From assembly GCF_001676655.1 (NCBI RefSeq), contig NZ_LZDB01000002.1, positions 434,001-498,000 of the forward strand: a stretch of 64,000 nt of DNA. The letters run 5' to 3'. Shown in pieces: positions 25,276-35,281 of the stretch. The notes under the pieces were generated by a model. The model had not been told where the DNA came from. It did no database searches and was given only the letters and a program-made list of their open reading frames with translations. The position numbers were made by a program, and so were the translations under genes. Every line of letters begins with the position of its first letter. Positions within the stretch are counted from its first letter, which is position 1. Source of the stretch: Perlucidibaca aquatica (GTDB lineage: Bacteria > Pseudomonadota > Gammaproteobacteria > Pseudomonadales > Moraxellaceae).

Positions 25276-26511
25276 ATGTCTCGTATTTTTGTTGTATTTG
25301 TATCCCTCATGGCCACGCTGTGCGCTGGCCTGCTTCATGCCGACAGCCTGAGTCTGTCGGAAGCCACCCGTCGGGTGCTTGAGAAGAACCCGCAGACAGC
25401 GGTCAGTTCTGCGTTGCAAGACGCCGCTGCCGGGCGCGTCAGGCAAGCCGGCGTACTCCCCAATCCTGAAGTGAACTATCTGTTGGAAGATTTTTCGGGC
25501 GACACCAATCGCTCGGCCAGCAGTGCCACAACGACCTACAGCGTGAGTCAGCGCTTTTCATTGCCTGGCAAACGCAGTGCGCGAACCTCTGTCGCGAGCG
25601 AAGAGCGCACCCTGACCGCGTTGGAAGCTCAAGCTGAGCGGCTGCGGCTGATTCGTCTCACCCGTGATAGCTATGTCGATGCCTTGGCCAGCGCTGAAAA
25701 GCAGTCAGCGGCTGAACGGAACTTGCTTCTGGCACAGCAACTGCGCGATGCCGTTGCGGCTAGAGTGACGGCCGGCAAGGTGTCACCCATCGAGTTGTCA
25801 CGAGCCACTGTTGCCTTGGCAGGCGCTCGTCGTGCGGTCAATTTGGCGATGCAGGAGAGTCAATTGATGCGCCGGCAGCTAGCAAGCTTGTGGGGTAGTA
25901 GCCGGCTTGAAGAGCAGCTGATGGACATATTGGTATTGCCTGAGCAGTTGTCCGAGCCGTCAGACCTCGCCAGTGTGAGTCCCTACCTGAAACAGGCGGA
26001 GGCGCGTATTCAGCTTGAACGAGCTGCCCTGACGCTGGCCGAGCGTCAGCGGTTGCCGGACTTCACCCTGTCGGCTGGCACGAAGCGCGAAGCCATCACC
26101 CGTGAACAGAGTGTTCTGCTCGGAATCTCCGTGCCCATTCCCTTGTTTGATCGCAACCAAGGAGCTCTGCGCAGTGCGCGTGCCGAGCTGACGGCTGCCG
26201 AAGCCAGCTTGATCCTCGCACAGCAGCAATGGCAACGGCAGCGTGACCAGCTACTGGTGCAGCGCGAGGCCAGCTATCAGGACGCGCTGCAACTACGGGA
26301 TGAAGTGCTGCGTATTGCCAGCGAGGCTTTGGAGGCAACACGCGAAGGCTACCGCGCGGGCAAGTTCTCGCTGATCGATCTGCTTGATGCCCAGCGCAGT
26401 CTGGTCGAGTCACAGGGCGTGTATCTCGCCGCCCGCATCTCCTATCACAAAAGTGAGGCCGCGCTCGATGAGCTGCTGGGCCGCGCTACTTTTTCTGGAA
26501 ATACGCCATGA
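25276..26511 (+). CDS. czcC: TolC/CzcC-type outer membrane efflux protein
   Basis: The 411-residue outer-membrane factor has a signal peptide (MSRIFVVFVSLMATLCAGLLHA) and two repeated OEP domains, with NPEVNYLLEDFSG and the second-repeat SVPIPLFDRNQGAL motif. It forms the exit duct of the RND system. ATG 25276 is favoured over 25264 because GGGA lies between them. It overlaps the fusion-protein gene by 4 bp. Confidence 0.9.
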   Translation: MSRIFVVFVSLMATLCAGLLHADSLSLSEATRRVLEKNPQTAVSSALQDAAAGRVRQAGVLPNPEVNYLLEDFSGDTNRSASSATTTYSVSQRFSLPGKRSARTSVASEERTLTALEAQAERLRLIRLTRDSYVDALASAEKQSAAERNLLLAQQLRDAVAARVTAGKVSPIELSRATVALAGARRAVNLAMQESQLMRRQLASLWGSSRLEEQLMDILVLPEQLSEPSDLASVSPYLKQAEARIQLERAALTLAERQRLPDFTLSAGTKREAITREQSVLLGISVPIPLFDRNQGALRSARAELTAAEASLILAQQQWQRQRDQLLVQREASYQDALQLRDEVLRIASEALEATREGYRAGKFSLIDLLDAQRSLVESQGVYLAARISYHKSEAALDELLGRATFSGNTP

Positions 26512-27728
26512 ACATTGTCATCAAGTCCTTGCTGCTGTTACTGGCAGTAGCCGCCGGCTCTGGCCTGACCTGGGGCCTGCTGGAGTACGGCCCGTTCCGG
26601 CATCAGCATGAAATCCATCTCACTGCTCCGACTGGCGAGACTCATGCGGAAGACACGGAAGCAGCTCATACGGAAGGACATGCCGAAGCCATCAAGCTGA
26701 CAGACGAGCAGCTGGTCGCCAATGGCCTGCGCATCGAGACAGCCGCACTTGGCAATTTTGCCAGTGGTTTGTCGCTGCCGGGGCAGCTGGTGTTAAACAC
26801 GGATCGCGAGGCTCGCGTGTTGTCACCGATTACCGGGATGGTGCGTTCGGCTCCGATTCAGATTGGCGCACAGATCAAGGCCGGCACGGTGCTGGCTGTG
26901 ATCGAAAGCCCTCAGCTCTCCGATGTGGCGGCGCGCTATCTGGCTGCCAAGGAGCGGCAAGTCATGGCGCAATCGTCCTTTGCCCGTGAAGAGAGCCTGT
27001 GGCAAAAGAAAATTAGCGCCGAGCAGGACTATCTCGCCGCTCGTCGCGAGCTCAATGATGCCCGTATCGAAACTCAAAGTGCCTTGCAGAGCCTGCTGGC
27101 ACTGGGCATGAGCGAGCATGATGCCAAAGCACTGAAGCCGGGTGGCCGTCTGGCCAGCTATGCCTTGCGTGCGCCGATCTCGGGCACGGTTCTGTCCAAG
27201 GACCTGACCCTTGGCGAGGCCGTGACATCCGACAAGCCTTTGTTCCGGCTGGCGGACCTCTCGACGCTCTGGATTGATCTGGCGGTGCCGGTCACTGACC
27301 TGCCCAAGATTCGTGCAGGCCAGACGGTCGTTGTGACTGATAAAGCCGGCATGAGCAGCCAAGGCCGTGTGATTTTCGTACAGCCTGAGCTCGATGAAGC
27401 CAGTCGCAGCGGCTCTGTGCGCGTGCAAATCGACAACAGCCAAGGGCTGTGGCGCTCGGGCCAGTTCGTGCAGGCGCAAATCCAGACGGGTGCAGTCTCT
27501 CAGACACTCAGTGTGCCGTTATCCGCCATCCAGATGCTGGAGAACCAGCCGACCATCTTTGTGGCTGACAAGGATGGTCTGGAGCCGCGCACAGTCGTGC
27601 TCGGTCGGCGCAGTGGTGATCGGCAGGGGGTGATCAGTGGTTTGAAGGTTGGCGAACGGTATGCCAGTGGCAATGTCTTCGTTCTTAAAGCTGATCTGAA
27701 GAAGGGAGAGGCCGAACATGAAGATTGA
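26508..27728 (+). CDS. czcB: CzcB-type membrane fusion protein
   Basis: The 406-residue periplasmic adaptor has an N-terminal anchor (about 5-25), a His-rich stretch (HQHEIH, ETHAEDTEAAHTEGHAEAIK, about residues 34-65) likely to bind metal, a lipoyl/hairpin region and beta-barrel domain (SGTVLSKDLTLGEAVTSDKPLFRLADLS). Together with CzcC and CzcA it forms a tripartite exporter of divalent cations. Confidence 0.9.
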   Translation: MNIVIKSLLLLLAVAAGSGLTWGLLEYGPFRHQHEIHLTAPTGETHAEDTEAAHTEGHAEAIKLTDEQLVANGLRIETAALGNFASGLSLPGQLVLNTDREARVLSPITGMVRSAPIQIGAQIKAGTVLAVIESPQLSDVAARYLAAKERQVMAQSSFAREESLWQKKISAEQDYLAARRELNDARIETQSALQSLLALGMSEHDAKALKPGGRLASYALRAPISGTVLSKDLTLGEAVTSDKPLFRLADLSTLWIDLAVPVTDLPKIRAGQTVVVTDKAGMSSQGRVIFVQPELDEASRSGSVRVQIDNSQGLWRSGQFVQAQIQTGAVSQTLSVPLSAIQMLENQPTIFVADKDGLEPRTVVLGRRSGDRQGVISGLKVGERYASGNVFVLKADLKKGEAEHED

Positions 27729-27757
27729 TTGTTTGCGCCTGTCGCAGGAGAGAAGCC

Positions 27758-30700
27758 ATGTTTGATCGCGCCATTGGCTTCTCCCTTTCGCATCGTTATC
27801 TCGTACTGGTGATGGTCTTGATGCTGGCTGCTTTCGGGATTTTTTCCCTGCAGAAACTGCCCATCGACGCCGTGCCGGACATCACCAACAATCAGGTGCA
27901 GATCAATACCGAGCTGGCCGGCTTGTCACCCGAGGACATCGAAAAGCAGGTTACTTTTCCGATTGAAAGCGCATTGGCCGGGATATCCGGATTGGAATCC
28001 ACGCGCTCACTGTCACGCAATGGTTTTTCGCAGGTCACGGCCGTGTTTCGTGACGATGTGGACATCTATTTTGCCCGCAACCAGGTCACGGAGCGCCTGA
28101 ACGAGGCCAAGGATGTGTTGCCGCCGGAGGCGTCGCCACGCATGGGGGCGATTTCGACGGGTCTGGGCGAGGTCTACATGTGGGCGGTGAAGTTCGCTCA
28201 CCCGAGTGGTCAGGGGGCCAAAGTTAGCAATGGGCAGCCCGGCTGGCAAAGTGATGGCAGCTATCTCACCCTCGAGGGCGAATACCTGCGTACTCCGGTA
28301 GCGCAGGCCGCTTATCTGCGCACGGTGCAGGACTGGATCATTCGGCCCCAGCTCAAAGGCTTGCCGGGTGTGGCCGGCATCGACAGCATCGGTGGCTACG
28401 AAAAGCAGTATCACATCCAACCCGATCCGCTGCGGCTGAGGGAGTACAACCTGTCCGTCACCGATCTGGTCGAGGCCTTGGAAAAGGCCAATCAGAGTCG
28501 TGGTGGTGGATTCGTCGAGCAGCGTGGCGAGGCTTATCTCGTGCGCGCCGATGGTCGCTTGAAGCGAATGGAAGACATTGCCGCCACGGTAGTAGCGACA
28601 CGAGGCAATACACCGATCTATGTGCGTGACCTGGCCAAGGTCGAGATCGGCGAAGAGCTACGCACCGGTTCGGCCAGCGAAAATGGCCACGAGGTGGTGG
28701 TCGGTACGGCATTGATGCGTATCGGCGAGAACTCGCGCACGGTCGCAGTCACTGTCGATGACAAGATGATCGAGATACGACGCAGTCTGCCGCCGGATGT
28801 TGAAGCGCAGACGGTGCTCAATCGCAGCAAGCTGGTCAATGCGACCGTGGCTACGGTGATTAAGAACCTCAGCGAGGGCGCATTGCTGGTGATCGTCGTG
28901 CTCTTTCTGATGCTCGGCAACATCCGCGCAGCCTTGATCACAGCGGCAGTCATCCCGCTCACCGTATTGCTGATGAGCACGGGCATGGTCAAGGCCGGTA
29001 TCAGCGGCAACCTGATGAGTCTGGGCGCATTGGACTTCGGCCTTATAGTCGATGGCGCGGTCATCATCGTTGAGAACTGCCTGAGTCGTCTGGCGGCTCG
29101 CCAGCATCATCTCGGCCGGCTGCTGAGTCTGGAGGAGCGACTGTCTGAAGTGCTGCATGCCACCCGTGAAATGGTGCAGCCCTCGGTTTTTGGCCAAGCC
29201 ATCATCATCACGGTGTATCTGCCCATCTTGGCTTTGGAGGGCGTCGAAGGGAAGATGTTCCACCCCATGGCCGCGACGGTGATCATGGCGCTAGTTGCCG
29301 CCTTCGTGTTGTCACTGACGCTGATCCCGGCACTCGTCGGCATCTTCTTCACCGGCTCCATCGAGGAAAAGGAGAATCGATTTCTCGCCAAGGCTCATGC
29401 GCTGTATGTGCCGGCCTTGAGCTGGGCGATGCGTGAGCATAAAAAGGCGATGGGCATGGCGCTGGGTGCTTTTGCCGTCGCCGTGGTGATCTTCACTCAG
29501 TTGGGGCAGGAGTTCGTGCCGACGCTGGATGAAAAAGATGTCGCCATGCATGCGCTACGCATTCCCAGCACGGGCATCAAGCAGTCCAGCAGCATGCAGC
29601 TGCAGGTCGAACGCACCGTCGCGCAGTTCAAAGAAGTGGCCTATGTCTTCTCCAAGACCGGTACCGCCGAAATGGCCGCCGACCCGATGCCGCCGAGTGC
29701 ATCAGACACTTTCATCATCCTTAAACCGCGCGAGGAATGGCCGGATTCGAGTCAGACCAAGGCTGAGTTGATCGAACGCATCGAGCAAGCGGTCAGCAAG
29801 CTGCCCGGCAACAACTACGAGTTCACTCAGCCGATTCAGATGCGCTTTAACGAGCTGCTGTCGGGTGTACGCGCGGATGTCGCCGTCAAGGTGTTTGGGG
29901 ATGACTTCAACACCATGCTGTTGACGGCCAATCAGATCGCGCAGACTTTGCGAGGCGTACAGGGGGCCAGTGAAATCAAGGTTGAGCAGGTTGAGGGGCA
30001 GACGCTGCTCGACATCAGCTTTGACCGCGATGCCCTGGCGCGCTTTGGGCTTCGCATGGCCGATGTGCAGGACACGGTGGCGGCTGCCATTGGCGGGCGT
30101 CAGGCGGGCGAGATTTTCGAGGGTGACCGTCGCTTCGATGTGATGGTGCGTTTGCCGGAAGCCGTGCGCACCGATCTCGATCTTTTGCGCAATCTCCCCA
30201 TCCCCGTGCGTGATGCCCAATCGGATCAAGGCTTCATCACCTTGGGCAGTATCGCTACACTGTCTCTGCGCGATGGTCTCAATCAAGTCAGTCGGGAAAA
30301 TGGCAAGCGCCGTGTCGTGGTGCAGGCCAATGTCCGTGATCGCGATTTGGCCTCATTCGTTGAGGAAGCCGAGCAGCGCATCAATACGCAAATCAAGTTG
30401 CCGGCTGGTAGCTGGCTGGTCTGGGGTGGGCAGTTCGAGAATCTGCAGGCGGCCAAGTCTCGCCTCATGATTGTCGTGCCGGCCTGTTTCGCCTTGATTC
30501 TGATGCTGCTGTTCATGGCGCTGGGCACGGTACGGCAGGCATTGTTGGTGTTCAGCGCGGTGCCGCTGGCCTTGACGGGTGGCATTCTCGCACTGTGGAT
30601 ATGCAGCATTCCGTTTTCGATCACTGCAGCCATTGGCTTCATCGCGTTGTCTGGCGTGGCGGTGCTCAATGGTCTGGTCATGGTCAGCCGCATCAATCAG

Positions 30701-30964
30701 CTGCGTGCTAACGGCATGGCGCTCACACAGGCGGTGCAGGAAGGCTCGCTCTCGCGTCTGCGTCCAGTATTGATGACAGCGCTGGTTGCATCGCTGGGCT
30801 TTGTGCCCATGGCACTAGCCACAGGCACCGGAGCCGAGGTGCAGAAGCCGCTGGCCATTGTGGTCATTGGCGGTCTGATCACCAGTACGCTACTGACGCT
30901 GGTGGTGTTGCCGGCGTTATATCGCATGATTGAGCAATGGCGAGTGGAGAGAAGCAATGTCTGA
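27758..30964 (+). CDS. czcA: CzcA-type heavy-metal RND transporter
   Basis: The 1068-residue proton-driven pump has the family start FSLSHRYLVLVMVLMLAAFG and the TM4 signature ALDFGLIVDGAVIIVEN (DFGxxxDGA), which typifies the divalent-cation HME class (Zn, Co, Cd, Ni) rather than the Cu/Ag class. Twelve membrane segments and two large periplasmic loops fit the length. ATG 27758 follows CAGGAG. It overlaps the next gene by 8 bp. The exact metal cannot be told from sequence alone. Confidence 0.93.
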   Translation: MFDRAIGFSLSHRYLVLVMVLMLAAFGIFSLQKLPIDAVPDITNNQVQINTELAGLSPEDIEKQVTFPIESALAGISGLESTRSLSRNGFSQVTAVFRDDVDIYFARNQVTERLNEAKDVLPPEASPRMGAISTGLGEVYMWAVKFAHPSGQGAKVSNGQPGWQSDGSYLTLEGEYLRTPVAQAAYLRTVQDWIIRPQLKGLPGVAGIDSIGGYEKQYHIQPDPLRLREYNLSVTDLVEALEKANQSRGGGFVEQRGEAYLVRADGRLKRMEDIAATVVATRGNTPIYVRDLAKVEIGEELRTGSASENGHEVVVGTALMRIGENSRTVAVTVDDKMIEIRRSLPPDVEAQTVLNRSKLVNATVATVIKNLSEGALLVIVVLFLMLGNIRAALITAAVIPLTVLLMSTGMVKAGISGNLMSLGALDFGLIVDGAVIIVENCLSRLAARQHHLGRLLSLEERLSEVLHATREMVQPSVFGQAIIITVYLPILALEGVEGKMFHPMAATVIMALVAAFVLSLTLIPALVGIFFTGSIEEKENRFLAKAHALYVPALSWAMREHKKAMGMALGAFAVAVVIFTQLGQEFVPTLDEKDVAMHALRIPSTGIKQSSSMQLQVERTVAQFKEVAYVFSKTGTAEMAADPMPPSASDTFIILKPREEWPDSSQTKAELIERIEQAVSKLPGNNYEFTQPIQMRFNELLSGVRADVAVKVFGDDFNTMLLTANQIAQTLRGVQGASEIKVEQVEGQTLLDISFDRDALARFGLRMADVQDTVAAAIGGRQAGEIFEGDRRFDVMVRLPEAVRTDLDLLRNLPIPVRDAQSDQGFITLGSIATLSLRDGLNQVSRENGKRRVVVQANVRDRDLASFVEEAEQRINTQIKLPAGSWLVWGGQFENLQAAKSRLMIVVPACFALILMLLFMALGTVRQALLVFSAVPLALTGGILALWICSIPFSITAAIGFIALSGVAVLNGLVMVSRINQLRANGMALTQAVQEGSLSRLRPVLMTALVASLGFVPMALATGTGAEVQKPLAIVVIGGLITSTLLTLVVLPALYRMIEQWRVERSNV

Positions 30965-31586
30965 TAGTTGCGGTGATTCTTGTGCTAGCAAGGTGCCGGT
31001 CGTTGACCCTCAGTATCGCCGTATATTGGTGATTGCGCTGCTGGTCAATCTGGTCATGTTTGTCGTCGAAATCATGGCGGGTTCGGCGGCAGGCTCTAGT
31101 GCCTTGCTCGCCGATGCACTGGACTTTCTTGGCGATGCCGCCAATTACGGCATCAGTCTGTATGTGCTGGGTCATGCCATGGTCTGGCGCGCTCGCGCGT
31201 CGTTGCTGAAAGGCCTGACCATGGGGCTGTTTGGTTGCTGGGTGTTGTACGCCACGGTTGGGCGCTTGCTGGCCGGGCAAGTGCCCGAGGCCAGCACCAT
31301 GGGCATCGTGGGCTTGCTGGCACTGCTGTCAAATGTGGGCGTGGCTTTGATGCTCTATCGCTACCGCACGGGCGACAGCAACATGCAGTCGGTGTGGATC
31401 TGCAGCCGCAACGATGCCATCGGCAATATCGCGGTGATGTGCGCTGCCGGTGGTGTCTGGTTGACGGCAAGTGCTTGGCCGGATGTGGTGGTTGCACTGG
31501 GTATGGCAGTGCTGGCCATTTCGGGTGCAACTCAGATCATCCGAGCGGCTTTACACGAACTTCGAGAGGAGAAAGACATCGCATGA
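30957..31586 (+). CDS. Cation diffusion facilitator-like transporter
   Basis: The 209-residue membrane protein has MSDSCGDSC at its N-terminus, then the CDF helix [30 protein letters not shown] with the metal-site Asp pair, and a second site region ([12 protein letters not shown]) where the usual His is replaced by Asn. It lacks the long cytoplasmic C-terminal domain of full CDFs. It overlaps czcA and is coupled by ATGA to the next gene. Zn or Cd export is likely. Confidence 0.85.
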   Translation: MSDSCGDSCASKVPVVDPQYRRILVIALLVNLVMFVVEIMAGSAAGSSALLADALDFLGDAANYGISLYVLGHAMVWRARASLLKGLTMGLFGCWVLYATVGRLLAGQVPEASTMGIVGLLALLSNVGVALMLYRYRTGDSNMQSVWICSRNDAIGNIAVMCAAGGVWLTASAWPDVVVALGMAVLAISGATQIIRAALHELREEKDIA

Positions 31587-31927
31587 GCAGTCTGATTCTG
31601 CTGAAAACGCTGGGGCTGTTCGTGGTGACGGCCTTGGCCGAGATCATTGGCTGCTTTCTGCCCTATCTCTGGCTGAAAAAGCAGGGCTCGCCTTGGTTGC
31701 TGCTGCCGGCCGCAGCCAGCCTGATGCTGTTCGCTTGGCTGTTGACCTTGCACCCAGAGGCCAGCGGTCGTGTGTATGCAGCCTACGGTGGGGTTTATGT
31801 GGTGGTGGCGCTGCTCTGGTTACGCTGGGTTGATGGCGTAGCGCTGAATGCCAGCGACTGGATGGGTGCAGGCATTGCACTGGTGGGCATGGCCGTCATT
31901 GTTATGGGTTGGAGATCTGCGACATGA
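31583..31927 (+). CDS. YnfA/UPF0060 family membrane protein
   Basis: The 114-residue product has four hydrophobic segments and the family pattern [37 protein letters not shown] and [15 protein letters not shown]. The family is a small-multidrug-resistance relative of uncertain substrate, often placed in metal islands. It overlaps both neighbours by 4 bp. Confidence 0.92.
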   Translation: MSSLILLKTLGLFVVTALAEIIGCFLPYLWLKKQGSPWLLLPAAASLMLFAWLLTLHPEASGRVYAAYGGVYVVVALLWLRWVDGVALNASDWMGAGIALVGMAVIVMGWRSAT

Positions 31928-32175
31928 ATGCCGAGCATGAAATCGCGGAAATATTTCGTCAGTTAAATGAGCAGCTGACGGTCAATGACCCTCGTGCCAA
32001 GCGCGATGCTGCACATGCCTGTTGCGAGAAGCTGGAGACACTGTTGAGCACCGTCGATGCGGAGCAGAGATCATTGGTTGAGCAGGCTTGTCTGCGTGCC
32101 CGCTGCACCTTTGATGCGTTGCACCAGGACTTGCAGGAGACGCTGGAGTGGGCAAGCTCCGCCTCCGTTGATTGA
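31924..32175 (+). CDS. Small hypothetical protein of the czc operon
   Basis: The 83-residue product is helical and soluble, with three Cys ([19 protein letters not shown]) and no signal peptide. I do not recognise it. Coupling to the YnfA-like gene by ATGA makes it a real gene. A cytoplasmic metal-linked role is only suggested by its Cys/His content. Confidence 0.65.
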   Translation: MNAEHEIAEIFRQLNEQLTVNDPRAKRDAAHACCEKLETLLSTVDAEQRSLVEQACLRARCTFDALHQDLQETLEWASSASVD

Positions 32176-32230
32176 TGCTGCGACGATCCGAGCCATTGCC
32201 AAGACTGAAAACGGGCGCATAATACTTTCC

Positions 32231-32614
32231 ATGACTGCCGTTCGACGCAAATCCATCTCGCTCCTCATGAGCCTTGTTCTGACGATCTTCTCGATATGTC
32301 AGGTACAGGCTTGGGCGGCTGTGCCTGCGCCAGTTGAATCTGCAAAAATGGAGTCCATGACGGATTGCCATGGTGGGCAAACGGACACGCCTTCTGCCGC
32401 GCAGGATTGCCACAATACCTGCCAGCATCTGCAGCAACACAACGATGTAGCTCAAAAGCTGCCGCTGCCAGATGTCACCCCCGTTCTGCTGGTCATTCTC
32501 CAGCCATTCGACCTGCCTGATGCCGGCTATATCACCGCATCGGCCTACCGCCCTCCTGATCCTTCCATCATTCATCCCTCGCCAACGATTCGCTTCCATC
32601 GCTTCCTGAATTAA
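32231..32614 (+). CDS. Secreted Cys/His-rich protein preceding the cus operon
   Basis: The 127-residue product has a signal peptide (RRKSISLLMSLVLTIFSICQVQAWA) and a metal-ligand-rich core (MESMTDCHGGQTDTPSAAQDC and CHNTCQHLQQHND). It resembles CzcI/DUF2946-like proteins found upstream of RND metal efflux operons and parallels the protein at 24798-25211. ATG 32231 gives the signal peptide; a longer frame upstream overlaps the previous gene. Confidence 0.65.
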   Translation: MTAVRRKSISLLMSLVLTIFSICQVQAWAAVPAPVESAKMESMTDCHGGQTDTPSAAQDCHNTCQHLQQHNDVAQKLPLPDVTPVLLVILQPFDLPDAGYITASAYRPPDPSIIHPSPTIRFHRFLN

Positions 32615-32714
32615 GCCCTCGTTTTGGCCGGCTCCCGCTTGGCCATATCAGCTCGTATGCCTGCAAGGCATGTGTCGTTCATTCCATTGAACCTGATTGA
32701 CGAGGCAATACCTC

Positions 32715-33986
32715 ATGAATTTCCGTATTTCCCGGCCAATGGGTCGGGTGGTGCTAGCGCTGATAGCGCTGGTGCCTGCCGCCTTGTCGGCGGCATCGCT
32801 CAGCTTTCTTGAGGCCCAGCAAGTCGCCTTGAGCCAATCGCGTCAGCTGGTCGCCCAAGATGCTGCCATGACTTCGGCCCGTGAGATGGCAGTCGCTGCT
32901 GGTGAGCGCCCTGACCCAATGCTGAGCATCGGCATCGACAACCTGCCGGTGAATGGCAGTGACCGTTTCAGCATCACCCGTGACTTCATGACCATGCGCA
33001 AGGTTGGCGTGGCGCAGGAATTTACTCGTGGCGAGAAACTGGACTTGCGCCGACAGCGCCAGGAGCGCGAGGCTGAGATTGCCGCTGCTGGCAAAGCGCT
33101 GGTGCGTAGCGAGGTCTTGCGCAGCGCTGGCAAGGCTTGGCTGACCAGTTACTTCCTGAGTCAGCAGCGTGTGTTGTTGCAGGAGCAGTTGCAGCAGGCG
33201 CGCCAGCAATTGGTAGCCAGTGAGGCCGCCTATCGCGGTGGCCGCACCGCATCGACCGACACGATAAATACCAGAGGCGAGTTGCTGTTGCTGGAAGACC
33301 AGCTGCAAATCATGGCTCGCCAGCTCAAGCAGGCAACCGCTGCGCTGGCGCGCTGGGTGGGCAATGAGCAGAGCAGGCAGCCGTTACTCGGAAAACCGGA
33401 CTTTGATCGTATTCATTTCGTGATCGACGATCTGGAAGGTCATCTGACGCGCCACCCTGATCTGGTCATGCAGGATCGCCGGATCGCTTTGGCAGATACC
33501 GAGGCCCATCTGGCCGAAGCTAACAAGCGGGCTGATTGGACCGCCGAACTCAGTTATGCCCAACGAGGCTCGGCGTTTTCCGACATGGTGTCGCTAGGCC
33601 TATCTGTACCTCTGCAATGGGATCAGGCTCGACGCCAGAATCGTGAGCTTGCCGCTCGTCAGGCGCAAGTCGAGCAGGTCAGAGCTGAGCGTGATGACAT
33701 GCTGCGTGCTCATGTCGCGGAAGTACGCGCGATGGTTGATGACTGGCAGTCGGGGCTGAGTCGGCTGCAACGCTACCGTGAGCAAATTCTGCCACTGAGC
33801 AAGTCGCGCACCCAGGCCGCTCTCGCTTCTTGGCGTGGCGGTCGAGGCGCGCTCAGTGATGTCTTGGCGGCACGCCGTGCCCTGCTGGATACCCAACTAC
33901 AAGCATCGCAACTGGAAATGCAGACAGCCCTGACCTGGGCTGATCTGGAGTTTTTACTGCCTAATGAAAGCCGGAGCGCACCATGA
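32715..33986 (+). CDS. cusC: CusC-type outer membrane efflux protein
   Basis: The 423-residue TolC-like protein has a signal peptide ending near LSAASLS and two OEP repeats (RPDPMLSIGIDNLPVN-like ERPDPMLSIGIDNLPVNG, SLGLSVPLQWDQARRQN). It heads the second RND operon and overlaps the next gene by 4 bp. It differs clearly from the CzcC-type protein and ends without a Met-rich tail. Confidence 0.88.
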   Translation: MNFRISRPMGRVVLALIALVPAALSAASLSFLEAQQVALSQSRQLVAQDAAMTSAREMAVAAGERPDPMLSIGIDNLPVNGSDRFSITRDFMTMRKVGVAQEFTRGEKLDLRRQRQEREAEIAAAGKALVRSEVLRSAGKAWLTSYFLSQQRVLLQEQLQQARQQLVASEAAYRGGRTASTDTINTRGELLLLEDQLQIMARQLKQATAALARWVGNEQSRQPLLGKPDFDRIHFVIDDLEGHLTRHPDLVMQDRRIALADTEAHLAEANKRADWTAELSYAQRGSAFSDMVSLGLSVPLQWDQARRQNRELAARQAQVEQVRAERDDMLRAHVAEVRAMVDDWQSGLSRLQRYREQILPLSKSRTQAALASWRGGRGALSDVLAARRALLDTQLQASQLEMQTALTWADLEFLLPNESRSAP

Positions 33987-35281
33987 CACGCAAAACTTTG
34001 ATGATTTCCGTGGCTGCTCTCACCTCGCTCGGGCTGGGGGGCTGGGGCCTCTACAGTCTGGGCATGCACCAAGGCATGGCCATGTCAGCGCCTATCAGCA
34101 CCGAGGCCGGCAAGGCTGAGTCCAAGGTGTTGTACTGGCATGACCCGATGGTGCCGGCTCAGCGCTTTGACAAGCCCGGCAGGTCGCCCTTCATGGACAT
34201 GGATCTCGTACCTGTCTATGCCGATGAATCTGCTGGAGAGAATGCCGAAGAAGGCGGTGTCAGGATTGCTTCGCAGGTTCAACAGAATCTTGGTATCCGC
34301 ACGGCGGAGGTCAGATCGGGACAGTTGTCGTCCGGCATGACAGCGGTTGGCAGCGTGACATGGAACGAGCGCGCCGTTGCGGTCATGCAGGCGCGAGCCT
34401 CGGGGTTTGTCGAGCGCCTGAGCGTGCGGGCATCCATGGACAAGGTGCAGCGCGGCCAAGTGCTGGCCGAGCTGTATGTCCCGGATTGGGTGGCGGCGCA
34501 GGAGGAGTTTCTGGCGGTACGCGGCATGACCGGTGAAGGCAGTGCTGATTTGCGCCAAGGTGCGCGCCAGCGTATGCGATTGGTGGGCATGAGCGAGGCA
34601 CAGATTGCCTTGGTCGAGCGCAGTGGCAGAACACAGGCGCGACTGGCCATTGTCGCCCCGGTCAGCGGTGTGGTGGTGGAACTGGGCATACGCGAGGGTA
34701 TGACAGTGACACCGGGCATGACCCTGTTCCGCATCAATGGCCTCGATAGTGTCTGGGTCAACGCCGAGGTGCCTGAGTCGATGGCTGCGCAGGTGCGTCC
34801 TGGTAGTCGGGTAGAGGCCAGTTCATCGACCTGGCCCGGCAAGGTCTTCACGGGCCGCGTCAGCGCGCTGCTGCCGGAGGTGGATGCGACCACACGCACC
34901 CTTAAGGCGCGCATCGAACTAGCGAATCCGAACGCCGAGCTGGTGCCGGGCATGTTCACTAACCTGCAACTGGCAGGCGCAGTGCGTGCTAATGCCTTGC
35001 TGGTGCCTGTCGAGGCAGTTATCCGCACCGGGCAGCGTAGTGTCGTGTTCACGGTTGATAAGGCTGGGAGCTTCCATCCAATAGATGTCACCACCGGTCT
35101 GGAGCGTGAGGGAGAGGTCGAGATACTCACCGGCCTAGAGAAGGGGCAGAAGGTCGTTGTATCAGGCCAGTTCTTGGTGGACTCCGAGGCCAGTCTAAAG
35201 GGTGTTAGCAGCCGTATGCAGGCTGAAGACATGCCAGCTGGCATGGACGGCAAGATGGACATGCGGGGGATGGGGCAATGA
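33983..35281 (+). CDS. cusB: CusB-type membrane fusion protein with heavy-metal-binding domain
   Basis: The 432-residue adaptor has an N-terminal anchor, then the heavy-metal-binding segment [16 protein letters not shown] with MDMDLVPVY (about residues 51-79), and the CusB hairpin/barrel domains ([20 protein letters not shown]). The Met-rich C-terminus ([20 protein letters not shown]) points to Cu(I)/Ag(I). It overlaps cusA by 4 bp. Confidence 0.92.
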   Translation: MTRKTLMISVAALTSLGLGGWGLYSLGMHQGMAMSAPISTEAGKAESKVLYWHDPMVPAQRFDKPGRSPFMDMDLVPVYADESAGENAEEGGVRIASQVQQNLGIRTAEVRSGQLSSGMTAVGSVTWNERAVAVMQARASGFVERLSVRASMDKVQRGQVLAELYVPDWVAAQEEFLAVRGMTGEGSADLRQGARQRMRLVGMSEAQIALVERSGRTQARLAIVAPVSGVVVELGIREGMTVTPGMTLFRINGLDSVWVNAEVPESMAAQVRPGSRVEASSSTWPGKVFTGRVSALLPEVDATTRTLKARIELANPNAELVPGMFTNLQLAGAVRANALLVPVEAVIRTGQRSVVFTVDKAGSFHPIDVTTGLEREGEVEILTGLEKGQKVVVSGQFLVDSEASLKGVSSRMQAEDMPAGMDGKMDMRGMGQ

